A DNA stretch of 64,000 nucleotides from Arthrobacter oryzae (GTDB lineage: Bacteria; Actinomycetota; Actinomycetes; Actinomycetales; Micrococcaceae), in assembly GCF_030812315.1 (NCBI RefSeq), contig NZ_JAUSSM010000003.1:62001-126000 (forward strand), written 5' to 3'. The notes under the pieces are model-generated. The model was not told the origin of the DNA, did not search any database, and saw only the letters and a list, made by a program, of their open reading frames with translations. Shown here piece after piece: positions 34,591 through 42,912 of the stretch. Position 1 is the stretch's first letter; each line of letters opens with the position of its first letter. A program made the position numbers and the translations under genes.

Positions 34591-34829
34591 ACGAGCAGGA
34601 CGCCCGGCTGGCTGTACATACGGCCATCGGCCAGGTTGCCCCGGACGTGGATCTCGACGGCCTCGATGAAGAGTCCCGGCTGCAGCAGGACCTCGAACTC
34701 GACTCGCTGGATTTCCTGCGGCTCCTGGAGGCCATCGACGAGTCCACCGGCGTCGATATTCCCGAGCGCGACTACACCGCTGTGGCCACGGTGAAGAGCC
34801 TGATCGACTACCTGACCTCCCGCGGCTGA
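34587..34829 (+). CDS. Acyl carrier protein
   Basis: An 80-residue acyl carrier protein of the four-helix ACP fold. The phosphopantetheine site is the Ser of LELDSLDFLRLLE, residue 40. The protein is acidic, and a short helix follows (VKSLIDYL). The ATG overlaps the E2-like stop by four bases, so the two are translated together. It is not the fatty-acid-synthase ACP of a fab cluster; the partner set is the neighbouring E2-like acyltransferase. The 3' end overlaps the convergent monooxygenase gene by 22 bp. Confidence 0.92.
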   Translation: MNEQDARLAVHTAIGQVAPDVDLDGLDEESRLQQDLELDSLDFLRLLEAIDESTGVDIPERDYTAVATVKSLIDYLTSRG

Positions 34830-36055
34830 CCGCGGCGGGCGAAGCCCGGCGCGTGCTCCGGCCGGGGCCCGAAGGCAATAAGGCGCGGCATGAGCCTCGT
34901 GACCGCCGGAAAGTGCCTGGCCATGAACAACACCACGGAAGGAACCCCGGACCTCCGTCCGGCGAACAATGGAACGAACACTGCCCGGTGCATGATGCGC
35001 TGGACAGTCTGGACCACGAAGGTGGGCATCCGCCGTCGCCGTTGCACCGCAGCGAGGTGCTGCACTGTCACTTGCCCCCGAAGGAGGGCCGGCGCGAGCC
35101 GGGCCGCCGCAGCCACCGCGTCCTGGATGGCCAGGTTGATACCTACGCCGCCCGCCGGGGACATCGCATGCGCGGCGTCGCCGATGCACAGCAAGCCATC
35201 CACATACCAGCGCCGCAACCGGTCCAGCCGCACGTCAAGCATGTGAAGGTCATCGAGCGAACGGATCGAGTCCACCCGGTCCGCCAGGTCGGGACGGAGT
35301 GCCGCCACCCGCTGACGGAACCGCTCGACGCCCTCGCTCCTGATCCTCGAATCTGTGCCTTTGGGACCCAGGTAGCCCATCTGGTAATAGTCATCACGGA
35401 ACAGCGCGATCATGGCTTCGCGGTCCTTGAAGGCCGGAACGATGCCTGCCACCGCGCCCTTCTCCGAGGCATGGCGCGGGAGCTTGAACCACCAGGTGTC
35501 GAACGGAACGGGGAATTCCTTCGGCTGCAATCCGGCTGCCCGGCGCAGCACGGAGTAGCGTCCGTCCGTGGCCACCACGAGGTCCGCCAGGAGCGCGCCT
35601 TCGGAACCCTGGCGCGTCCGGTAGCGGACGCCGGTGACGCGACCGCCGTCGGACATTAGCGATCTGGCTTCATGCTCCATCAGGAGGGTGAAGGTGGGCT
35701 CACGCGCTGCTTCGCCGGCCAGGAAGTTCAGGAAATCCCACTGGGGCATCATGGCGATGTAGTTGTACGGGGGCTTCAAGGAGGCAAAATCGCCGAGCGT
35801 CAGCATCCGGCCGCCCGGGAGCGGGATGGCGGCGGCGTTCAACCTGCTCTGCGGAAGTTTCCTGAATGCGTCCCCCAGTCCCAGCTCGTCAATCAGCCTG
35901 ATGGTGGATGCATGCACGGTGTCGCCGCGGAAGTCCCGCAGGAAGTCGCCATGCTTTTCGAGGACGGTGACCTCCACACCGGCCCGTGCCAGGAGCAGCC
36001 CCAGCATCATGCCCGCCGGTCCCCCGCCCACTACAACGCACCCCGTTCGCTCCAT
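34808..36055 (-). CDS. FAD-dependent aromatic-hydroxylase-like monooxygenase
   Basis: A 415-residue group A flavoprotein monooxygenase relative (PHBH fold). The GxGxxG dinucleotide loop is VVVGGGPAGMMLGLLLARAG, then a FRGDTVHASTIRLIDELGL segment, the DG motif LVVATDGRYSVLR and the second FAD motif LCIGDAAHAMSPAGGVGINL. These indicate NAD(P)H-driven hydroxylation or related oxidation. The substrate is unknown. The C-terminal 7 codons overlap the ACP gene in convergent orientation. Confidence 0.9.
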   Translation of the reverse strand: MERTGCVVVGGGPAGMMLGLLLARAGVEVTVLEKHGDFLRDFRGDTVHASTIRLIDELGLGDAFRKLPQSRLNAAAIPLPGGRMLTLGDFASLKPPYNYIAMMPQWDFLNFLAGEAAREPTFTLLMEHEARSLMSDGGRVTGVRYRTRQGSEGALLADLVVATDGRYSVLRRAAGLQPKEFPVPFDTWWFKLPRHASEKGAVAGIVPAFKDREAMIALFRDDYYQMGYLGPKGTDSRIRSEGVERFRQRVAALRPDLADRVDSIRSLDDLHMLDVRLDRLRRWYVDGLLCIGDAAHAMSPAGGVGINLAIQDAVAAAARLAPALLRGQVTVQHLAAVQRRRRMPTFVVQTVQRIMHRAVFVPLFAGRRSGVPSVVLFMARHFPAVTRLMPRLIAFGPRPEHAPGFARRGQPREVR

Positions 36056-36091
36056 GCACCAACGCTACGCCCCGGGCATGCGGGAGCACAG

Positions 36092-36147
36092 AGCGCGAAC
36101 GGACACTTAAGCCCCGGATTGCAGGGCCGCAAGTGTCCGTTCGCGCT
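36092..36147. terminator. Family A palindrome between the monooxygenase and the kinase-GH3 gene
   Basis: The arms 36092-36108 and 36131-36147 pair perfectly over 17 bp (AGCGCGAACGGACACTT), with 22 nt between. It lies just past the stop of the gluconokinase-GH3 gene on the minus strand. It is the same family as 7845-7902. Confidence 0.7.
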
Positions 36148-36156
36148 GTTGCCCGG

Positions 36157-38457
36157 TCAGAGCCGGGTGTCGAAGGAATCGCAGAAGACGTTGTCGTTGA
36201 ACGTTCCCTGGAATTCCGACTTGCCCATGATCTTTTCGATGGTTGCCCGAATGGCCTCGGGCGTTCCGGCGTGGGCGTTGATGGCGGTCTTCACCATCGG
36301 CACGTCAATCAGGTGGTTGGGCTGATTGAGCGAAACGAACACGGTGGGGACCTCGGTGACGTACCACGGGATCTCCGCGGCCATCGGGGTGGACCACTTG
36401 ATCCGGATGGCAGCCTCCTGGGCGAAGCCCTTGACATTGGCGAACACAAAGGCGGCGTCGTACTTGTCCGCGTAGTCGCCGGTGGCTTCCTCGGAGATGA
36501 TCGACATGAAATTCACGCCGGTCTCCCCCGCCGCCTCCCGCTGGTCCGCCGTCTTGAACAGGTACACCTCGAAGCCGGCTTTTTCCAGTTCGGTTTTGAC
36601 GGTGTCCAGGTAGGCGAGCGGGTCAGCACGGGTGAAGTCCGAGCCGCCGGAGATGCCGTACAGGCGGATCCGTTTGTGCGTCTCCGGCGTGATGGGCAGG
36701 TTGCTGGCCGTGTCCTTGATCAGGGTGACCGTCTTGTCCGCAATCTCGGCCGCGATGGCCCGGTGGGCCTCGCTGCCGATCTTCGCCAGAGCTTCAACCG
36801 GCGGGACCAGCTCCGCGGCCGGCTTAAGGTGCAGGCCGAGGCTTGCCTTGAGGGCCAGGATCCGGCGCAGCGCGTCGTGCAGGCGCTGTTCGGTGATGAC
36901 GCCGGATTTGTAGCCGTCCATCATGTACCCGAAGTCCTCGGCCGGGTTGCGGAAGAACAGGAACATGTCGCAGCCGGCGGCGATGGTGGCCGGCACCAGG
37001 TCCTTGCGTTTCATGGCCTGGGTCAGGCCAATCATCTGCGAGGCATCCGTGAGGATCAGCCCGTTGAAGCCCAGCTCGCCGCGGAGCAGGTCCTGCAGCA
37101 GTTCCGGGGACAGTGTGGCGGGCAGGATGTCCTTGTCCGCCGTGCCCGGGCGGAAATGCCGCGTCAGCTCCGGTGCCCCGATGTGCCCGATCATGATGGA
37201 CTGCACGCCGTGCCCGATCATCTCGCGGTACACGTGCCCGTAGGTCCGGTTCCACTCCTCGTAGCCGAGGGTGTTGTAGGAGGTGACCACGTGCTGGTCG
37301 CGTTCGTCCATGCCGTCGCCGGGGAAGTGCTTCATGGCGCAGACGGTGGGTGACTCGCTGATGCCGTCGAAGTACTCCTTGGCGCGTTCCACCACGATCT
37401 CCGGCGTGTTGCCGAAGGCCCGGGTGGAAATGACGGTGTTCCGCCAGTTGTAGTGGATGTCCACGATCGGCGCGAACGCCCAGTTGCAGCCCAGCGCCGC
37501 GGTTTCCACCCCCGCCACCTGCCCCATCTGACGGGCAATGGCCTTATCCGGGTGCGAGCCGGCCTGCAGGTGCGTCGACACGAATGTTCCGTCGTCGCAG
37601 CTTCCGGCTCCCCCCATTTCCGGGTTGGAGGCCACCAGCAGCGGGATGCGGGTCTTGGACTGTGCGTAGCGGATGTGTTCCTGCACGGCAGCGGAGGGAC
37701 CCGGCCGGTAGCGCATGCCGCCCACGTGGTAGGTGTCCAGGACGCCGTCGAGGTACTCCGGGGAGTAGTCGTTGTTGTGGTTGATGAACAGCTGCCCTAT
37801 TTTTTCCTCGAGGCTCATGCCGGCGACTGTGGATTCCACCCACGCAACGGCTTCGTCGTCGAGGTTGAACGGCGCGGCTTGGAGGTCGACGTCGAACTGG
37901 CGCGGTTGGGTGCCCGGGGCACCGGTGCGGTTGCCTGCCGAAGCCGTGGAACCGCCGACGCCGGCAATACCGGCGAGCGCCTCTGTCACCACCTGGTTCA
38001 CCGGGGCGGCGATGTCCACCACGATTCCGGCTTCGTCAGCGTCGAGCGGCTCCAGGGTTGCGAGCTGTGAATCGAGGAGGGCAGGCGGCATGAAGTGGCC
38101 GGAACGCCCTTCAGTCCGTGCCCTCAGCACCTCTTTGCTGCCGTGCAGGTGGAGGAACACCGTGTCCGGCGCCTGTTCCCGGATGGCGTCCCGGTAGCTG
38201 CGCTTGAGCGCCGAGCAGGCCAGCACCAGGCCGCCGTTACCGGCCTCCGCGAGTTCCCTTCCCACCGTGGCCAGCCAGGGCCAGCGGTCCTCGTCTGTCA
38301 GGGGCGTTCCGGCCGCCATTTTGGCGACGTTCTCCACAGGGTGGAGGGAATCCCCGTCGAGGAACGGTACGCCCAGTTCGCGGGCCACAAGGTCGCCGAT
38401 GGTGGTCTTGCCGCAGCCGGAGACGCCCATCACGACGATGCGGTGCTTGGTGCTCAT
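36157..38457 (-). CDS. Gluconokinase-GH3 glycosidase fusion protein
   Basis: A 766-residue two-domain protein starting at ATG 38457 (MSTKHRIVVMGVSG), with TAAGGA 8 nt upstream. Residues 1-160 are a GntK gluconokinase: P-loop GVSGCGKTT (11-19), DGDSLHP (34-40), CSALKRSYRD (81-90) and EGRSGHFMPPALLDSQLATL. A Gly/Ser/Ala/Pro-rich linker covers about 165-195. Residues 200-766 are a GH3 glycosidase of the NagZ type, with KHFPGDG (376-382), the Asp387/His389 pair in DQH, and the putative nucleophile Asp471 in ILTDASQMIG. It is continuous in one frame. It sits 13 bp after the ManD stop. The joint role, releasing a sugar acid and phosphorylating it, is inference. Confidence 0.88.
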   Translation of the reverse strand: MSTKHRIVVMGVSGCGKTTIGDLVARELGVPFLDGDSLHPVENVAKMAAGTPLTDEDRWPWLATVGRELAEAGNGGLVLACSALKRSYRDAIREQAPDTVFLHLHGSKEVLRARTEGRSGHFMPPALLDSQLATLEPLDADEAGIVVDIAAPVNQVVTEALAGIAGVGGSTASAGNRTGAPGTQPRQFDVDLQAAPFNLDDEAVAWVESTVAGMSLEEKIGQLFINHNNDYSPEYLDGVLDTYHVGGMRYRPGPSAAVQEHIRYAQSKTRIPLLVASNPEMGGAGSCDDGTFVSTHLQAGSHPDKAIARQMGQVAGVETAALGCNWAFAPIVDIHYNWRNTVISTRAFGNTPEIVVERAKEYFDGISESPTVCAMKHFPGDGMDERDQHVVTSYNTLGYEEWNRTYGHVYREMIGHGVQSIMIGHIGAPELTRHFRPGTADKDILPATLSPELLQDLLRGELGFNGLILTDASQMIGLTQAMKRKDLVPATIAAGCDMFLFFRNPAEDFGYMMDGYKSGVITEQRLHDALRRILALKASLGLHLKPAAELVPPVEALAKIGSEAHRAIAAEIADKTVTLIKDTASNLPITPETHKRIRLYGISGGSDFTRADPLAYLDTVKTELEKAGFEVYLFKTADQREAAGETGVNFMSIISEEATGDYADKYDAAFVFANVKGFAQEAAIRIKWSTPMAAEIPWYVTEVPTVFVSLNQPNHLIDVPMVKTAINAHAGTPEAIRATIEKIMGKSEFQGTFNDNVFCDSFDTRL

Positions 38458-38470
38458 CAGGGGTTCCTTA

Positions 38471-39700
38471 TCACCAGTCATGAACGGTGCCGTCCACCAG
38501 GCGGTTGTAGGGCAGGTAGGCCTGCTGGTACGGGTACGTGGCCGCGGCCTCTTCGTTGAATTCGACGCCGATGCCGGGCTTGTCGCCCGGGTGCAGGTAG
38601 CCGTCCACGAACGTCATGGACTGCTCGAACACCGTGTTGGTGGCGTCCGAGTGCTGCATGTATTCCTGGATGCCGTAGTTGTGGATGGCCAGGCCCACGT
38701 GCAGCTGGGCGGCGAAGCCCACCGGGGAGATGTCGGTGGGGCCGTGGAAGCCGGACTTGATCTGGTACTGCGCGGCGAAGTCCATGACCTTCTTCAGCGG
38801 CGAGATGCCGCCGAAGTGCGTGGAGGCGGCCCGGACGTAGTCGATCAACTGTTCCTTGATGATGGTCTGGTAGTCGTACACGGTGTTGAAGATTTCACCG
38901 ATGGCCAGCGGGGTGGTGGTGTGCTGGCGGACCAGGCGCAGTGCCTCCTGGTTTTCGGCCGGGGTGCAGTCCTCCAGCCAGAACAGGTCATAGGGCTCGA
39001 GTGCCTTGCCGAGCTTGGCAGCCTGGATGGGCGTCATGCGGTGGTGGCCGTCGTGCAGCAGCGGCAGCTCGGGGCCGAATTCGTTCCGGACGGCTTCGAA
39101 CACGGACGGAAGGTGGCGCAGGTACGCCCGGGTGTCCCAGTCCTCCTCCACCGGGAACGCGCCGCGGCCGGCGGGCTCGTAGTCGTAGCGCTCGCCCGAG
39201 GCCTGGGCCTGGGCGGCAACCCCGTACACGGCCTTGATGCCCGGAACGGCGGTCTGGATCCGGACCGACTTGTAGCCGAGTTCCAGGTGCTCGCGGACCG
39301 AATCGAACAGGGACGGGATGTCCGCGCCGGAGGCATGGCCGTAGGCGCGCAGCCCGTTCCGGGATGCCCCGCCCAGAAGCTGGTAGACCGGCATGCCGGC
39401 CATCTTGCCCTTGATGTCCCAGAGCGCCATGTCCACCGCGGCGATAGCTGCCATGGTCACCGGCCCGCGGCGCCAGTAGGAGCTGCGGTACAGGAACTGC
39501 CAGGTGTCCTCGATCCGGTGCGGGTCCTTGCCGATCAGCAGCTGCGCGACGTGTTCCTTGAGGTACGCGGCCACGGCAAGCTCGCGGCCGTTCAGGGTGG
39601 CGTCACCGATGCCGGTCACGCCATCCTCCGTGGTGATCCGGAGGGTCACGAAGTTACGGGACGGGCTGGTCACGAAGACTTCCGCGGCAATGATTTTCAC
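38471..39700 (-). CDS. manD: Mannonate dehydratase, ManD/RspA type (enolase superfamily)
   Basis: A 409-residue enolase-superfamily enzyme that dehydrates a sugar acid, here probably D-mannonate to 2-keto-3-deoxygluconate. Signs of the ManD group are the start [20 protein letters not shown], the [20 protein letters not shown] segment, a long internal stretch with [20 protein letters not shown] (metal ligand Asp and His), [14 protein letters not shown] and GEIFNTVYD. ManD members vary in activity and some act on gluconate. It follows the GPH transporter and precedes the kinase-GH3 gene by 13 bp. Confidence 0.88.
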   Translation of the reverse strand: MKIIAAEVFVTSPSRNFVTLRITTEDGVTGIGDATLNGRELAVAAYLKEHVAQLLIGKDPHRIEDTWQFLYRSSYWRRGPVTMAAIAAVDMALWDIKGKMAGMPVYQLLGGASRNGLRAYGHASGADIPSLFDSVREHLELGYKSVRIQTAVPGIKAVYGVAAQAQASGERYDYEPAGRGAFPVEEDWDTRAYLRHLPSVFEAVRNEFGPELPLLHDGHHRMTPIQAAKLGKALEPYDLFWLEDCTPAENQEALRLVRQHTTTPLAIGEIFNTVYDYQTIIKEQLIDYVRAASTHFGGISPLKKVMDFAAQYQIKSGFHGPTDISPVGFAAQLHVGLAIHNYGIQEYMQHSDATNTVFEQSMTFVDGYLHPGDKPGIGVEFNEEAAATYPYQQAYLPYNRLVDGTVHDW

Positions 39701-39735
39701 AGCTATTCCTTTCGAGCGGGGCTGGGTCGGGGAAC

Positions 39736-41220
39736 TTAGTTGGAGGTGGCAGCGAGCGGCTTGGCGGCCGGTGTAGCCTCGGCGGCGCCGGACGGTTTGG
39801 CGGCCGACGGGTCGGCAGCCAACGGGTCGGCGCCGGACGGGGAAGCGCCGGACGGGTCACTTCCGGAGGCACCGTCTTGCGTCTTTTCTCCGTCCACGCG
39901 GCGGGCCCGGATCTCCGCCAGGATCTCGGCGTGCATGGCGTCCGTCAGCTTGTACTTGGACATGACCAGGACGGCCAGGATGGTCAGCACGGCCGGGATG
40001 GCGCCGGCGGCGAGCTGGATTCCGAACACGGCGTCAGCCGTCTGCACGGCTCCGGATTTGTAGCCGCCCAGCGCCAGGGCATAGGCGGCAAGCGCTCCGC
40101 CCACGGCCTGGCCGGTCTTTCGGGTGAAGGAGAACAGTGCGTAGGTGATGCCTTCGGTGCGGACGCCGGTCCTCCATTCGCCGTATTCCACGGTGTCTGC
40201 TTCCAGTGCCCACACCACGATGTTGACGGCAAGGACGCCCACGAGGCTGATCACGAGGCCGGAGAAGCCGATCCAGACCTGGCTGGCAGGGGTGAGGAAG
40301 ATGATGGCGCCACCGATGACAGTGAGCAGCGACGAGTAGATGTAGACGCGCTTCTTGCCGATGGCCCGGACCAGCCTGGGCATGAACGCGGCCAGCACGA
40401 ACGTGAAAACCAGCTGGATGATGGAGAGCACCGGGTACAGGTCAAGGCGTCCCAGGACGTCGCGCAGGTAGTACAGCTGCACCGACGTCAGCGCCAGGTA
40501 GCCGGAGAGGAAGAAGAAGGAGCTGATGCAGAGCATCAGGAGCGGCTTGTTGCCTTTCAGGGTTTCCATGCTCTGCTTGACCGAGACGTTCGGGACGGCG
40601 CGGTGGACGCGCTCCTTGGCGGTCAGGACCGTGAAGAAGTAGAGGGCGGCGCCGATGGCCACGAACACCAGCGTGATGGTGGTGAAGGTGCCCTGCAGGT
40701 CAGCGCCGGGCTTGATGAGCGGTGCCACGAAGATGCCGAGGGCCGAACCCACCAGCAGGCCGCCCACCATGCGGGCCGATCCCAGCTTGGCGCGCTCCCC
40801 CGGTTCCTGGGTCATGGCGCCGGCGAGCGAGCCGTAGGGGATGTTGACCAGGCTGTAGGCCAGTCCAAGTGCCGCGTACGTAACGTAGGCGTAGAGCAGG
40901 GTTCCCGACTCGCCCAGCTGCGGGACGGAGAAGGTTGCAACGCTCAGGAGCAGCAGCGGGATGGAACCGAACATGATGAAGGGACGGAACTTCCCGAAGC
41001 GCTTGCTGAAGGTGCGGTCCACCATGCGGCCGGCAAAAACATCGGCGAAGGCGTCAAAGATCCTGACGACGAGCAGCAGGGTGCCTGCCGCGGCGGCCGA
41101 GATTCCGGCAACGTCCGTGTAGTACACGAGCAGGAACATGGTGGCGGTGGTGAAGGCGAGGTTGTTGGCTGCATCTCCGGCGCCGTAGCCGACGATGCTT
41201 AGCTTGCTCAGCTTTTTCAT
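39736..41220 (-). CDS. GPH-family sugar:cation symporter (glucuronide type)
   Basis: A 494-residue membrane protein with about twelve helices. It resembles the glycoside-pentoside-hexuronide (MelB/GusB) symporters: [20 protein letters not shown] at the start, [20 protein letters not shown] with the cation-site Asp, and [20 protein letters not shown]. The last 45 residues are an odd cytoplasmic tail of [18 protein letters not shown] repeats. It starts the operon transporter-ManD-kinase/GH3. The operator and promoter at 41357-41395 precede it. It should import glucuronate or a glucuronide. Confidence 0.88.
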   Translation of the reverse strand: MKKLSKLSIVGYGAGDAANNLAFTTATMFLLVYYTDVAGISAAAAGTLLLVVRIFDAFADVFAGRMVDRTFSKRFGKFRPFIMFGSIPLLLLSVATFSVPQLGESGTLLYAYVTYAALGLAYSLVNIPYGSLAGAMTQEPGERAKLGSARMVGGLLVGSALGIFVAPLIKPGADLQGTFTTITLVFVAIGAALYFFTVLTAKERVHRAVPNVSVKQSMETLKGNKPLLMLCISSFFFLSGYLALTSVQLYYLRDVLGRLDLYPVLSIIQLVFTFVLAAFMPRLVRAIGKKRVYIYSSLLTVIGGAIIFLTPASQVWIGFSGLVISLVGVLAVNIVVWALEADTVEYGEWRTGVRTEGITYALFSFTRKTGQAVGGALAAYALALGGYKSGAVQTADAVFGIQLAAGAIPAVLTILAVLVMSKYKLTDAMHAEILAEIRARRVDGEKTQDGASGSDPSGASPSGADPLAADPSAAKPSGAAEATPAAKPLAATSN

Positions 41221-41356
41221 GATTGGGCTCCTTTACCCGGTGCCGCCCCCGAGGAGCCGGCGAAAAAATTTGAAAATGCTTGGGGTGGTGATGCTGTGGA
41301 AGTCTGTGGCCTCCGGCGGGTGCGATTCCCGGGATGCCGGTTTGGCTCTTGTTGTA

Positions 41357-41395
41357 ATCCTAATCACTTGGCAATCATTTGGCAAGCGGTTGCCA
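41357..41395 (-). promoter_or_regulatory. LacI-type operator and promoter of the GPH-ManD-GH3 operon
   Basis: The near-palindrome TGGCAAGCGGTTGCCA (41380-41395, one mismatch) overlaps a minus-strand promoter with TTGCCA (-35, 41380-41385) and TAGGAT (-10, 41357-41362), 17 nt apart. The operator covers the -35 box, so a LacI repressor would block polymerase directly. Confidence 0.7.
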
Positions 41396-41424
41396 TTATT
41401 TCCTTGAAAGTTCATCAAAACACA

Positions 41425-41459
41425 GCTGCCCGGCACCCGGATCACGGGGGCCGGGCAGC
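41425..41459 (-). terminator. Hairpin after the UxuB gene
   Basis: The arms GCTGCCCGGC (41425-41434) and its complement (41450-41459) pair perfectly. It lies 20 bp after the uxuB stop and before the next promoter, so it probably separates the two operons. Confidence 0.65.
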
Positions 41460-41478
41460 AGTGCATGCACGGAGGACG

Positions 41479-42912
41479 TTACGGGGAGACAGCCAGCTCG
41501 CCGAACGTTCCGCACAGGTCTTCAATCAGCTCGACGACGGCGGCGTCCCCGGCCAGCGCCGGATCCACCAGGCCCAGCAGGGCCCGGACCCGCTCCGCGC
41601 CGCTGAGCCGGTTGGCTGCGGCCACCTTGCCAGCCAAAGGATCCTGGAACGAGGCGGCTGCAGCGCTGTAGTCCATCCAGGCGGCAATCATGAGCGCGGC
41701 GGCCGCGCCGGACCTTCCGGCGGCACGCTCCGCCTGCACCACCGGAACGGCACGCATCCGCAGCTTGGTGCTGCCGTCCATCGCGATCTGCGCGAGGTGG
41801 TGGGCAATGCGGGCGTTGCTGAAGCGTGCCAGGAGGGCAGCGCGGTAGGCAGGTATCTGCAGGTCCGCAGCATTTCCGTCCGGCCCGGACAAGTTCGCTT
41901 CCGCTTCGTCCCAGAATTTTTTGATGGCCTGCAGGCACAGCGGGTCCGCCAAAGCGTCGGCCACGGTTGTGTGGCCGCGGAGCTGGCCGGCGTAGGCCAG
42001 CAGCGAGTGCGCGCCGTTCAGCAGCCACAGCTTGCGGTTCTCATACGGCTCGATGTCTGCCACGAACACGGCACCGGCGTCTTCCCAGCGCGGCCGCCCG
42101 GTAGGGAAGTCCCCACTGAGCACCCAGTTGGAGAAGGGCTCGGCCACCACGGGTGAATTATCGCGGTAGCCGCACGCGGCCTGGACGGCGGCAATGTCCG
42201 AATCCGTTGTTCTCGGAGTGATGCGGTCCACCGAGGTGCTGACGAAGCTGATGTTGGCGTCGATCCACCCGGCCAGGCCGGCGTCCCATGCTCCCGCCAT
42301 GCCCACCACGGCGTTGTGCGCCACGGTGCCGTTGTTGGAGAGGTTGTCACAGCAGACGACGGCGAGCGGTCCCGCGCCGGCAGCCCTGCGGGCGGCGAGG
42401 GCCAGCACAAGCCGGCCCAGCGGCGTCGTCGGGTTTCCGCTACCGGATGCCAGCAGCGCAAGGTCGGCAACGACGTCGGACGCCGTCCGGTCGAGGTGCC
42501 CGTCGGCGCCGAGCCGGTAGGCCGCCTCGGTGATGGTCAGGGTGACGACGGCAGTGGCGGGAGCGGCAACCAGTTCGGCCAGCCGCTGCACGTCGGCGCC
42601 GTCCACGGCCTCCACGATGCTGTTGACCACGGTGAAGGAGTCTCCGCCGTCGGCGCGCTCCACGACGGTGAAGAGCCCGTCCTGTTCAGCGAGGGCCAGA
42701 GCGGCGTCGGGGCGGCGGCCGGTGAAGGCGGCGATGCCCCAGTCCGCGGCGTCGGATGCCTGGTGGGTAAACCAGGCCTGGTGCGAGCGGTGGAAGGCGC
42801 CGAGCCCCAGGTGGACGACCCGCACCGGCGCCTTGGCGGACGGGCGCAGGCGGCGGTTGAGTGGGGGAAGGTCGACGGCGGATTGCGCCTCAGGCTGCAG
42901 TTCGATGCTCAT
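41479..42912 (-). CDS. uxuB: Fructuronate reductase (mannitol dehydrogenase family)
   Basis: A polyol/mannonate dehydrogenase of the long-chain family, 477 residues, reducing fructuronate to D-mannonate with NADH. It has a Rossmann start VRVVHLGLGAFHRSHQAWFT, NLSNNGTVAHNAVV, VVAEPFSNWVLSGDFPTGRP and the active-site KLWLLNGAHSLLAYAGQLRG, whose Lys, Asn and His are the expected catalytic set. Its ATG overlaps the uxaC stop by four bases. The neighbours (UxaC, ManD) support the hexuronate assignment over mannitol. Confidence 0.9.
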   Translation of the reverse strand: MSIELQPEAQSAVDLPPLNRRLRPSAKAPVRVVHLGLGAFHRSHQAWFTHQASDAADWGIAAFTGRRPDAALALAEQDGLFTVVERADGGDSFTVVNSIVEAVDGADVQRLAELVAAPATAVVTLTITEAAYRLGADGHLDRTASDVVADLALLASGSGNPTTPLGRLVLALAARRAAGAGPLAVVCCDNLSNNGTVAHNAVVGMAGAWDAGLAGWIDANISFVSTSVDRITPRTTDSDIAAVQAACGYRDNSPVVAEPFSNWVLSGDFPTGRPRWEDAGAVFVADIEPYENRKLWLLNGAHSLLAYAGQLRGHTTVADALADPLCLQAIKKFWDEAEANLSGPDGNAADLQIPAYRAALLARFSNARIAHHLAQIAMDGSTKLRMRAVPVVQAERAAGRSGAAAALMIAAWMDYSAAAASFQDPLAGKVAAANRLSGAERVRALLGLVDPALAGDAAVVELIEDLCGTFGELAVSP

